DNA of 52,256 bases, from contig NZ_JABURJ010000058.1 in the NCBI RefSeq assembly GCF_014762745.1, forward strand, positions 1-52,256. The letters run 5' to 3'. The translations under genes were made by a program, and so were the position numbers. The notes below the pieces were generated by a model that saw only the letters and a program-made list of their open reading frames with translations, did no database searches and was not told the origin of the DNA. Shown here one piece after another: positions 1 through 8,038 of the stretch (within the stretch, counting starts at the first letter, position 1; each line of letters opens with the position of its first letter). Source of the stretch: Kangiella sp. GTDB taxonomy: Bacteria > Pseudomonadota > Gammaproteobacteria > Enterobacterales > Kangiellaceae.

Positions 1-25
1 AAAAAAAGAGCCTCAATTGAGGCTC
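1..25 (-). terminator. Rho-independent terminator of the TonB receptor gene
   Basis: A perfect 18-base palindrome (positions 8-25, arms GAGCCTCAA/TTGAGGCTC) is followed on the minus strand by seven T. It lies 37 bases past the stop of the leftward TonB-dependent receptor gene, so it should end that transcript. Confidence 0.85.
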
Positions 26-61
26 TAAGTTTAGGTGTATTTATTGCTGAAAAGCAAATAG

Positions 62-2371
62 TTAAAAGGTCCAGCGGAATCCTGCGGTCAATGAGCGGCC
101 AGCACGTGGGGCTCGATCCTTCAGGAATGAAGAGTGATCGCGGATTTCTTCATCAGCCAGATTTTGTCCGCGTAAAAACAGGAACAGCTCTGAGTCATCG
201 AAAAAGACGTTATAACCGAGATCAAGATTGATCAAAGTATAACCATCGGTTGGCAATTCATCTTCTGCCAAATGGTCTTGGTCAAAGACTTTAGTTGCGG
301 ACAAATTACTGGTGAACATATCGTAATCAAGGCCGATTGAGCCGCCAAGGCGTTTGGCTGGAGTGCGTGGCAGATAAGGACCACTCTTGAGCTCAGCATT
401 GGTATAGTCACCAAATAAACCAGTTTTCCAGACTGCGAGCCCATCACTGGCAAAAGTCCAGTTGATTTCAGCCTCAGCCCCTTCAAACACAGCATCGGCC
501 TGACTGTAAACGAACACTGGGAATTCTTCATGTTCGTGCACTTCTCCCGGAGCCGGCTCGTGTTCCTGATGAGCGAGGTAGATGTAGTCGTCAATACGGT
601 TATGGAATACCGAAACCGAAGCACTCACACCATCAGAATTGTAGCGAATACCAATGTCGATATTGTTGGCGGTTTCTTTACCCAGATTAGGATTACCCAC
701 TTCGATGCTGGCTGTTGCCAGATGCGGAACATAGGTTTCTTCGGTATTGCCTGCATTGGAATAGAGTTCTTCGACTGCAGCCAGTCTTTGGGCACGAGTG
801 ATGTTGATGGGCAAAGTCCAATGTTCATCGAGGTGCCACAGATTGCCGAAGGCGACACTGAAGGCATTATCATCTCGTTGGCCGAAAAGGTCGGTGGTAA
901 TGGTCTGTTTGTCATAACGTGCGCCAAGTTCGGTATGCCAGTGGCCTATTTCGTATTCCTCTAGCCAGAATAAACCAAGCTTTTCAGTGTTGGAGGCCGG
1001 AATATAGGCTTCATCACCGATGGTCACAAAATCGCTGTCCGAATATTGCAAACCAAAAGCACCCTGCCAGCCACTCCAGGAATCGTGAACAAGCTCTAAT
1101 CGAGTTTCTTGGGCATCATTTAAGAAAGTTGTGCCAATTTCGGTACCTTCAATTTCCTGGTGCTTATAATCAGTGCTGGCAAATTGCAGATTTAAGCTTC
1201 TAAAACCGTCAAATGGATCATTCCAACGACCTTTCATATCCCAGCGCTGTTGGCGAAGATCTAAACGTATAGCTTCCTCGGCATGCACCTCTTCGGTTTC
1301 ACCTTCGTCATGATGTTCGGCATGCCCTGGCAGTCCATAATTGCGCTCATAATCTGAATAAGACATGCCCCAATAGCCTGCATCCGAAATATAGGAGAAG
1401 CCAACACTACCGCCCCTGCTGTCGGTGTCACTATTTTCAAGGACACCTGACGCTTCTTCGTCATGTCCTGCTTCGCCTTCTGCTTCTTCAAGTTCGCGCA
1501 GGTAATAAGACTCGGCAAAACCAGGAATTTTCAGCTCATCAGTTTCTGATTTGAAAGCATCAATGTTAAAGGCCAGGCCACCGTTGGCGGTTGAAAAAGT
1601 GCCTACGGTACTGCGCTCACCTGTCGCAGAATCGCCGAGGCGAACTTCAACGCCACCTTCAATACCGTCCGGTAATTGAGTTGGGATACGGTTATCCACT
1701 ACATTGACCGCACCGCCAACCGCACCGCCGCCATAAAGCAGAGTTGCTGGTCCTTTTAGAATTTCGACGCGTTTTGCAAGTAATGGCTCGGCTGCTATCC
1801 AGTGGTCGGGACTGGCGTTGGATGCATCCTGAGTCGAGCTATTATTGCTGAGTACGGTGACACGGTTGCCCTGTTGACCGCGAATAACTGGGCGGCCAGC
1901 ACCCGCGCCAAAGCTGGATAGGTTGACACCAGGAACTTCGGCCAGAGTTTCGCCGATATTGCTGCCACGTTTCTGAGTCAGCTCATCACCGCTGATAATG
2001 ACCGCCGGCGCAGCCATCTCAAGAACGGTATGCTCCAGGGGATTACCAGTGACAACAAGAGTTTGCACGTCATCATAATCGATGGTTACGGTAAGGCTTT
2101 CACCGGTATGCTGGATGGCTTTGTTGAAGTGGCCTTGTTTGCCACCTTTAATATCAAGAATATAGCGGCCAGTTTCCAGATCAGTAAACTCGAATCGACC
2201 ATTTTCGTCGGTGGTGACTGACTGGTTGGTAGATGAGATAAAAATTTCAACATTGGAGACAGGGTTTCCTTCGTTATCCTGAAGGACGCCAGAAAGTGTT
2301 GAGTTGTCAGCAGCTTGGGCCTGTTGGCTTAATGCTGCGGATAGCAGTAATGCGATAGCAGAATATTTCAT
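62..2371 (-). CDS. TonB-dependent outer membrane receptor, His-rich, probably for zinc or another metal
   Basis: This is an outer membrane beta-barrel receptor that would import a ligand using TonB energy. A signal peptide (about residues 1-20) is followed by a carboxypeptidase-regulatory-like beta domain (about 24-100), a TonB-box-like stretch (QTLVVTG near 104), a plug domain (about 115-230) and a barrel ending in the expected terminal aromatic Phe. The 769-residue length is normal. Loops contain His/Glu/Asp-rich runs (EAGHDEE, HAEHHDEGETEEVHAEE, HQEHEPAPGEVHEHEE), as in ZnuD-type zinc receptors, so a divalent metal is the likely ligand. That is inferred from composition. A small Cys/His protein gene lies just upstream on the same strand, and the pair is probably one transcript. 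A siderophore or heme ligand is less likely but not excluded. Confidence 0.85.
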   Translation of the reverse strand: MKYSAIALLLSAALSQQAQAADNSTLSGVLQDNEGNPVSNVEIFISSTNQSVTTDENGRFEFTDLETGRYILDIKGGKQGHFNKAIQHTGESLTVTIDYDDVQTLVVTGNPLEHTVLEMAAPAVIISGDELTQKRGSNIGETLAEVPGVNLSSFGAGAGRPVIRGQQGNRVTVLSNNSSTQDASNASPDHWIAAEPLLAKRVEILKGPATLLYGGGAVGGAVNVVDNRIPTQLPDGIEGGVEVRLGDSATGERSTVGTFSTANGGLAFNIDAFKSETDELKIPGFAESYYLRELEEAEGEAGHDEEASGVLENSDTDSRGGSVGFSYISDAGYWGMSYSDYERNYGLPGHAEHHDEGETEEVHAEEAIRLDLRQQRWDMKGRWNDPFDGFRSLNLQFASTDYKHQEIEGTEIGTTFLNDAQETRLELVHDSWSGWQGAFGLQYSDSDFVTIGDEAYIPASNTEKLGLFWLEEYEIGHWHTELGARYDKQTITTDLFGQRDDNAFSVAFGNLWHLDEHWTLPINITRAQRLAAVEELYSNAGNTEETYVPHLATASIEVGNPNLGKETANNIDIGIRYNSDGVSASVSVFHNRIDDYIYLAHQEHEPAPGEVHEHEEFPVFVYSQADAVFEGAEAEINWTFASDGLAVWKTGLFGDYTNAELKSGPYLPRTPAKRLGGSIGLDYDMFTSNLSATKVFDQDHLAEDELPTDGYTLINLDLGYNVFFDDSELFLFLRGQNLADEEIRDHSSFLKDRAPRAGRSLTAGFRWTF

Positions 2372-2446
2372 GCTTATGATTCCTCATGCAAATAGACCTT
2401 TGTCTATTCAGTTAATAAACAAATAAAAAACGAAAAAATTGAGAAA

Positions 2447-2719
2447 TTAAGCTGAAACGGGAGGGGCACGGCCAAGGTAACCCGTTCGTGGAATGGATTG
2501 TACAACAGGTGTTGGCCAGGCTAAGGATTGCTCCGCAATCAGGGAAGGAGACGGCACGAAAAGTTGTGGCGAACTGCTGTGACTGTCTTTAAAAGTCTGA
2601 TGGAGACAGATCGCACAATCGCTGGTCTCATGATCGGGAGCTTTAGCATGAGCAACACCTACCAGCGCCATGCCAAGCAGGGCGACAATCAGTAGTATGT
2701 GTTTAATGGATTTGCTCAT
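2447..2719 (-). CDS. Small exported Cys/His protein, DUF2946-like, next to metal receptor
   Basis: A 90-residue protein starts with a hydrophobic segment ending in AHA (about residues 8-25), which looks like a signal peptide. The mature part has a short HETSDCAICLHQTF motif with two Cys (CxxC) and two His, then a Ser/Pro-rich tail ending in RAPPVSA. The Cys/His cluster and the RAPP ending resemble DUF2946-type proteins, which often sit beside TonB-dependent copper or zinc receptors. I cannot assign a reaction. It probably binds a metal in the periplasm. A good AGAGGAG ribosome site lies 9 bases before the ATG. The TonB receptor gene starts 75 bases downstream on the same strand. Confidence 0.6.
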   Translation of the reverse strand: MSKSIKHILLIVALLGMALVGVAHAKAPDHETSDCAICLHQTFKDSHSSSPQLFVPSPSLIAEQSLAWPTPVVQSIPRTGYLGRAPPVSA

Positions 2720-2749
2720 GTGTTTTGACTCCTCTTACAGAGGGTATAT

Positions 2750-2778
2750 ATCCTAAAGACCTTATAACTTATAGGCAA
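2750..2778 (-). promoter_or_regulatory. Candidate sigma70 promoter for the Cys/His protein and TonB receptor
   Basis: On the minus strand TTGCCT (2773-2778) and TAGGAT (2750-2755) are separated by exactly 17 bases, and about 30 bases later comes the start codon with a strong ribosome site. The spacer holds an AT-rich near-repeat (TATAA-GT-TATAA) that could be an operator. No regulator is assigned. Confidence 0.35.
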
Positions 2779-2881
2779 TACAAGAATAACCGATTAATGT
2801 TACAAATAGTGATCAAAAACAGGTAGCATTGAAGCATTAGGCCGTGCTCAGCATCCGTTTGTAACCAAGAAGAATGACCCT

Positions 2882-4192
2882 ATGAGTGACAAGTTAACCG
2901 AGCAAATTCCAGAGTCCATTGCCGAGCGTCGGCTGGATAAAGTACCTCATTTTCCGAATCGTCATGAGCCGGTGGGGTTTATGTTGCGTCTGGTCAAAGC
3001 CTTACATACCTACGGCGTGCCCAGCTATGAACTGGAGCGCTTGCTGACCAACGTGGCAGAACAGCTGGGTTATGGCTTGCAATGTATTGCCGTCCCCACC
3101 AGCATTACCATGACCTTTATGCTGGAAGAAGATAAGCCGCAGACTTATGTGATCCGCTCCAATGCAGGAGAGGTGGACGTCGATAAATTGAGCCGAACCA
3201 TGGAAGTGGCCTATGCGGTGATCAATGATGACATGACTACCGAAGAAGGCGCCAACCAGCTCAACGAAATCACCAAGTCCCGGCCGCTGCATAATCGTTA
3301 CTGGACCATTATCTGTTTTATGTTGGTGTCAGCTTCGATTGCCAGGATTTTCAATGGAGGTTTGTTGGAAGTCATTACAGGAGCAGCGATTGGTCTGTCG
3401 GTGGGCTTGCTGGTCAATATTGGTGGCACTCGTTCGGAAACGGTTGCTAATTTGATGCCGGCACTATGTGCCTTTATGGCTTCTGTTATTTCTGTGGGTT
3501 TTAATAAGTGGCTGGGGCTGGGTTCGACTTATATTCCCATCGTCGCCGGCATTATTATTTTAGTGCCTGGCATGATGCTGACGATTGCCATGGCCGAACT
3601 GGCAACCCAGAACCTGGTGTCAGGCACGGCTCGGTTATTAGGCGCTGGCGTTATTTTCATCCAGATGACCTTTGGCGTAGCGATTGGAAGTCAGCTCGGT
3701 CAATACCTTTTCCCAACGGATGTGACCACTGCGTTGGAGGTGCTACCGACCTGGACCATCTGGATTGCCATTCTGGCCACTTCGTTTTCATTTGTGGTTC
3801 TGTTCCAGACCCGCTGGACTCACTTTCCGTGGATCATTGCTGCGGTCTGTGTCGCCTACTTTGTGTCGCGCTGGGGGGTAAAATTGATGGATCCGGCCAG
3901 TGGCGCCTTTGTTGGCGCATTGTCAGTCGGACTGTTTGCCAACCTCGCCTATCGTATTAAACAGGTGCCAACGGCAACCATTATGATGCCTGGCTTCATT
4001 ATTCTGGTTCCCGGCAGTATTGGCTTTAAAAGCCTGACTGCACTGTTGGAGCACGACATCATTGGCGGTTTGGATACGGCCTTTAATATGATTATTATTG
4101 GTATATCATTAGTAACGGGCCTGCTGATTTCATCGATTGCTACTTTGCCAAAACCAAAAACAAAAGCAAAACTGGGTAAGCCCTTGAGTTAA
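2882..4192 (+). CDS. ThrE-family threonine/serine exporter, fused two-domain form
   Basis: An inner membrane transporter of the ThrE (DUF1212) family, whose characterised members export threonine and serine using the proton gradient. The N-terminal soluble part (about residues 1-135) carries the family sequence around HTYGVPSYELERLL and TSITMTFM. It is followed by about ten membrane segments to residue 425. At 436 residues it holds both halves (ThrE and ThrE_2), which are separate proteins in some bacteria such as those with YjjP/YjjB. It is transcribed away from the TonB unit and 54 bases ahead of the nuclease gene. Substrate is inferred from the family only. Confidence 0.85.
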   Translation: MSDKLTEQIPESIAERRLDKVPHFPNRHEPVGFMLRLVKALHTYGVPSYELERLLTNVAEQLGYGLQCIAVPTSITMTFMLEEDKPQTYVIRSNAGEVDVDKLSRTMEVAYAVINDDMTTEEGANQLNEITKSRPLHNRYWTIICFMLVSASIARIFNGGLLEVITGAAIGLSVGLLVNIGGTRSETVANLMPALCAFMASVISVGFNKWLGLGSTYIPIVAGIIILVPGMMLTIAMAELATQNLVSGTARLLGAGVIFIQMTFGVAIGSQLGQYLFPTDVTTALEVLPTWTIWIAILATSFSFVVLFQTRWTHFPWIIAAVCVAYFVSRWGVKLMDPASGAFVGALSVGLFANLAYRIKQVPTATIMMPGFIILVPGSIGFKSLTALLEHDIIGGLDTAFNMIIIGISLVTGLLISSIATLPKPKTKAKLGKPLS

Positions 4193-4246
4193 TTGGCTGG
4201 CCATAAGATCTATTCGGCGTATTGATATAAGGTTTGGGGGAGTAAA

Positions 4247-4726
4247 ATGATCAAGCGATTGCAATGTTTGATACTGGTATTGCTACTGACGGGCTGTGAG
4301 TCTGTTGACGCAGATTACCGGGTCAAGTTCGTACAGGATGGTGATAGTATGATTGTCTGTTGCGAACGGAATAACAGCTTTACCATTCGACTGAAGGATA
4401 TTGATGCACCAGAGCGTGAACAGCCCTTTGCCAAGAAATCGCGGGAATTTATGCAGGAGCTGGTGATGAATAAACCGATCAGGTTGATCGGTGATAAGCG
4501 TGATCAGTATGGACGCATGCTGGTGGATCTGGTGGTTGATGGTCAGTCGGTCAATGAGCTTATGGTCAGCGAAGGCATGGCCTGGCGCTGGCGCTACAGC
4601 AAAAGCAAGAAACTGAAAGAGTTGGAAGAGTCGGCTAGAGAAGCCAGAAAAGGGTTGTGGGCCTTGCCAGAGAGTCAGCGTGTCGAACCCTGGGAATGGC
4701 GTAAACAGCAAAAGAGGAAAGACTAA
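4247..4726 (+). CDS. Staphylococcal-nuclease-like thermonuclease, predicted lipoprotein
   Basis: This is a calcium-dependent phosphodiesterase fold (SNase/TNase family) of 159 residues. A hydrophobic leader ends in a lipobox LLTGC, so Cys17 would be lipidated and the enzyme held on a membrane facing the periplasm or outside. The catalytic set is visible: Arg48 in TIRLKDIDAPE, the Asp/Glu residues of DIDAPE (51-56), and Arg90 in DQYGRMLVDL. These match Arg35, Asp40/Glu43 and Arg87 of the staphylococcal enzyme. The stop overlaps the start of the next gene by one base (TAATG), so the two are translationally coupled. The role is probably scavenging or degradation of external nucleic acid, which is inference. 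Confidence 0.85.
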   Translation: MIKRLQCLILVLLLTGCESVDADYRVKFVQDGDSMIVCCERNNSFTIRLKDIDAPEREQPFAKKSREFMQELVMNKPIRLIGDKRDQYGRMLVDLVVDGQSVNELMVSEGMAWRWRYSKSKKLKELEESAREARKGLWALPESQRVEPWEWRKQQKRKD

Positions 4727-5607
4727 TGGAAAGGGAAATAGTCAATAAAGTAGCCATAGTTGGCGGGACTCATGGTAATGAGTACACCGGAATTTACCTG
4801 CTGGAAAAGTATCATGAATATCCTCATTTGTTGCAGCCGAAAACTTTTGAGGTGGAATATCTGCTGGCCAATCCTGAAGCTTTTAAGCAAAACCGCCGCT
4901 ATCTGGATCGGGATCTAAACCGCAGTTTTAGATTGGCGGATATTAAAGATCCGCTGTTGGTCGGTTATGAAAATGCACGGGCAAAGGAAATTAATGATCA
5001 GGTCGGCCCAAAAGGCGATGCCCGTGTGGATATGATTATTGATCTACATACCTCAACCGCCCCGATGGGCGTGAATCTGGTGCTGACTAAAACCGACACC
5101 TTTCATCTGATGCTGGTCGATTATGTGCAGCAGCGCATGGATGATGTCACCGTGACTCTGGAGCAACAGGAAGACCATCATTTCTTGATGACCGTTGCTG
5201 ATAGACATGTATTAGTTGAAGTCGGCCCTGTGCCACAAGGTCAGCTCAAACATGAAGTGTTTGAAAAAACAGAACAGGCGGTGCAGTTAATTGCAGAATT
5301 TATCGAACACTATAATCAGCACAGTCTACCTCAGCCTTCGGAATCGATAGATATCTATGAATACTTTGGAGTCATGTACCTGCCGACCGATCCGCTGGGT
5401 AATATTTGTGGCATGGTGCATAAAAATATTCAGGACCGCGACTTTCAGACATTGCAATCGGGTGAACCTATCTTTCATTTGTTTAATGGGGAAGATGAGT
5501 GCTATGAAGGGGAAAACTGCACCATCAGTTTCATTAATGAAGCCGCTTATTATGATGAAAAGAAAGCCTTTTCAATGTCGAAAAGGCGTACCTTTCACAT
5601 TGGATAG
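4726..5607 (+). CDS. Aspartoacylase-like zinc hydrolase (AspA/AstE family)
   Basis: A zinc-dependent deacylase of the aspartoacylase/succinylglutamate desuccinylase family. Members cleave N-acyl amino acids such as N-acetylaspartate. Zinc ligands are visible as GGTHGNEYTG (His16, Glu19) and DLHTSTA (His108), and the family segment NRRYLDRDLNRSF binds the substrate carboxylate. At 293 residues it is close to vertebrate aspartoacylase length and has its C-terminal beta domain. It overlaps the nuclease stop by one base and has an AGAGGAAAG ribosome site inside that gene. Its end runs nearly into the convergent kinase gene, with 6 bases between. The exact substrate is not evident. Confidence 0.8.
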   Translation: MEREIVNKVAIVGGTHGNEYTGIYLLEKYHEYPHLLQPKTFEVEYLLANPEAFKQNRRYLDRDLNRSFRLADIKDPLLVGYENARAKEINDQVGPKGDARVDMIIDLHTSTAPMGVNLVLTKTDTFHLMLVDYVQQRMDDVTVTLEQQEDHHFLMTVADRHVLVEVGPVPQGQLKHEVFEKTEQAVQLIAEFIEHYNQHSLPQPSESIDIYEYFGVMYLPTDPLGNICGMVHKNIQDRDFQTLQSGEPIFHLFNGEDECYEGENCTISFINEAAYYDEKKAFSMSKRRTFHIG

Positions 5608-5613
5608 TTCATC

Positions 5614-7698
5614 CTAACTTTGATCAGATGCAACCTGATTCATGTCATTAAGAATTTGCCTGCCTCGACTTAGTGCCTTGGCACCAGCACGGTAACTGCG
5701 GCTGGCATTGAGTTCATCTGCTCGCTTAAAATAGGCATTGGCCAGTGTATTCTGCAAATCCTGAGACAATGCAAAGTCACTGGGTAACGTCGTTACCAGA
5801 GCAAACACTTCTTCATCGACCTGCTCAAGTTCACGAGTATTAGAAGCCTCTTCGATTTTGGCCTTAAGTTTATTAATCGGCTGTTGATAGAAAACTGTGG
5901 CCGCTTTTGTCGGAAATGGCGTATCTGGCTGCTCAATAACCTGTTTGTTGTACTGGTCAATCTGTTTGGCTGCAAACAGAAATGCTTCGCTTTGCTGTTT
6001 TAGTGCCCGATACTCCTGGTTATCCACAAAAATCACATCACCTACTTGCTGGTAGCGGTTAAGCTCAGCCACATTGTGCTCGGCTAGTGCCTGCTTAATG
6101 CCCGTCAAAAAGAGTGATTGAGATTGTTCCGAAATTTTAGGAGTATGCTCAGGAGCGATAGTGAGCAGGGTCTGTTGTAATGAATATACGTCATCGCCAG
6201 TGTCACGTTTTTTGTAATCCTGCTGTTCCAGTAACTGGTTAAACTTTTGCTCTAGTGTCGAAACCAGCTGATTCTGTGCATCCAGTACCTGTTGCTTAAA
6301 GCTGGAAAGCTGCTGGGAGTCCTTGAGAAACTGCTCTGCCTCAGCAAGGGTTTGCAGGGCGTTTGGATAGTCAGCATAGCCAGTATCGGTAGGGCGTAGA
6401 AATTGTTCTGACTGAGCTGAAAAGTGTTGAACGATATCATCATTCAAAATGTTGAGCAGCGAAGTTCGATGAAGGTCTGGCAATTGGTTAATGCTCTCAA
6501 GGGTTGCCTCAAGATCGGTTTCAGCCAGCGCCAGCAGTTGTTGGTATTGGGCTTCCTGCTGCTGGTAATGAGCTAATTGTGCCTGAGTCTCAGTTATGAT
6601 CTGACTGGAGCTTTGCCACAGAGTGATCGCCACCACAGAAAGAATTAAAACCGATGCGGCAAGAGCTACCGGCTTGAACAGTGTGCGCGTTAAGTCCTGA
6701 TAAAACTGCTGTACAGATTCGGTGCGCTGATGGTGTTCCAGTTGCAAGCCTTTTACCAGGCCTTTCCAGTTAAACAAAGCTAGCTTGGACACTTTATCAG
6801 GATTCATTTTTTCAGCAAAAGCCTTGTTCGCCGGCTTGCGTGCATAAGGATGCTTGCTGGTAAACATTTCATAGGTGATGCAGGCCAGACCGTAAATATC
6901 ATCTTTAACATCATGGGGTTGCTGATTCAGCATGTTGAGGCTGGCATAGGCAGGAGTATAGCCGCCAACTTCATATTCGGGTTCATTGGAGTGTAGCTGG
7001 ACTGCGTATTCATCCACTTTCTGCTTGAGGCCGCGAGAGACCCCGAAATCGAAAATCTTTACCCTTTGCTGCTGAGTGATGAAAATATTGCTGGGCTTGA
7101 GATCGCTGTGCAAAATGCCCTGCTGATGAGCAAACTCAAGCGCCGAAGTGATTTGCTTGAGAATGTTAAGAACGCCATTTTGGGGAAGACCATTGGGTTT
7201 GCTGCGTTTAATGATTTGATCGAGCGTTTCGCCTTGCAGATACTCCATGACGATGTAACAGAGGGAGTCATCCAGCACAAAATCATGAATCTGAACAATG
7301 TTTGGGTGAGCCAGCAGACGCGTTTTCTTGGCTTCGCGTTGCATGATGGTGACTGCATCCGGGTGAGTGGAAAACTCGGAACTCAGTATTTTTACCGCAA
7401 CATAAGGTTCACTATCGCCAGCTTTCTCGGCAAAAGTATCAATGGCTTTATAGACATAGCTCATGCCGCCGGTACCGATCAGCTCAACCAGTCGGTAGCG
7501 ATCACTGAGCAGATCCCCCAGTTTGGGCTGGTCAACAACGGAATCGTTACTGGTATTGGTGCTAAAGTCCTGTACTACCGTTTTGTCGTTGTCTTCGGCT
7601 AGCGACTCGCTGCTTGGCCCTTCGTTTGGGCTGGTTTCTGGTGAATGGCTGTCAGCCTGATTCTGCTCTTTGTGCTGGTCGTCCTGTGAGTGTTCCAT
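5614..7698 (-). CDS. Membrane Ser/Thr protein kinase of the type VI locus (PpkA/Stk-like)
   Basis: A Hanks-type kinase that probably controls assembly of the neighbouring type VI machine by phosphorylating its FHA protein. An acidic, low-complexity N-terminus (1-60) precedes the kinase domain (about 67-335), which has the glycine loop GTGGMSY (75-81), AVK Lys103, the catalytic-loop Asp199 and DFG (217-219). One membrane helix follows (about 343-362), then a long Gln-rich, helical, presumably periplasmic part to residue 694. The catalytic loop reads H-S-D rather than H-R-D, so this is a non-RD kinase. It is transcribed opposite to the type VI operon across a 340-base gap. The matching PP2C phosphatase is in that operon. 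Confidence 0.85.
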   Translation of the reverse strand: MEHSQDDQHKEQNQADSHSPETSPNEGPSSESLAEDNDKTVVQDFSTNTSNDSVVDQPKLGDLLSDRYRLVELIGTGGMSYVYKAIDTFAEKAGDSEPYVAVKILSSEFSTHPDAVTIMQREAKKTRLLAHPNIVQIHDFVLDDSLCYIVMEYLQGETLDQIIKRSKPNGLPQNGVLNILKQITSALEFAHQQGILHSDLKPSNIFITQQQRVKIFDFGVSRGLKQKVDEYAVQLHSNEPEYEVGGYTPAYASLNMLNQQPHDVKDDIYGLACITYEMFTSKHPYARKPANKAFAEKMNPDKVSKLALFNWKGLVKGLQLEHHQRTESVQQFYQDLTRTLFKPVALAASVLILSVVAITLWQSSSQIITETQAQLAHYQQQEAQYQQLLALAETDLEATLESINQLPDLHRTSLLNILNDDIVQHFSAQSEQFLRPTDTGYADYPNALQTLAEAEQFLKDSQQLSSFKQQVLDAQNQLVSTLEQKFNQLLEQQDYKKRDTGDDVYSLQQTLLTIAPEHTPKISEQSQSLFLTGIKQALAEHNVAELNRYQQVGDVIFVDNQEYRALKQQSEAFLFAAKQIDQYNKQVIEQPDTPFPTKAATVFYQQPINKLKAKIEEASNTRELEQVDEEVFALVTTLPSDFALSQDLQNTLANAYFKRADELNASRSYRAGAKALSRGRQILNDMNQVASDQS

Positions 7699-8038
7699 GC
7701 AAATCTAACTCTGATCCAATCAATTTCAAGCGCGCTAATCTACCCCATTTGGAAGCAGGTTTCAATTCTTTAATATATCTGAGAAGTATTTATCAAATAT
7801 TCCAAAAGTAGTTTAATTTATCTACAAAATCCACTATCATCGGCTCCTGATTTTTCATTCCTGCCCTGCAAAGGCGGTACAACAAGCTCGCTCGGGCAGA
7901 AAAACTAGTTATAACTTATTGTTATATATGGAATATTAATTTGGCTTAAGTAAGGCATTGATACCCTGCGCTGAATCAAGGGCGCGCAGTCAGGGTGCAT
8001 CAGGAAGTCACAAGGGATAAGAACAAAGGTCATTGAGG
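7699..8038. promoter_or_regulatory. Divergent control region between the kinase and the type VI operon
   Basis: This 340-base gap drives both directions. It is AT-rich around 7905-7945 (TTATAACTTATTG, TATATGGAATATTAAT), fitting promoter elements, but no single site stands out. A stem CCCTGCGC/GCGCGCAG..GGG lies at about 7964-7995 in the presumed leader of the type VI operon. A weak sigma54-like pattern (TTGGC at 7941, GCA at 7955, GG-to-GC spacing 10) is present. No tandem repeats seen. Confidence 0.4.

Noticed and set aside
530-964. Open frame of 144 residues on the plus strand
   Set aside because: It is antisense to the TonB receptor gene, whose frame carries clear family motifs.
2755-2800. 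Possible Zur box upstream of the metal receptor pair
   Set aside because: The AT-rich near-repeat is direct (TATAA-GT-TATAA), not the inverted GTTAT..ATAAC expected of Zur, so no regulator is claimed.
7066-7602. Open frame of 178 residues on the plus strand
   Set aside because: It is antisense to the kinase domain of the type VI kinase and shows no domain or ribosome site.
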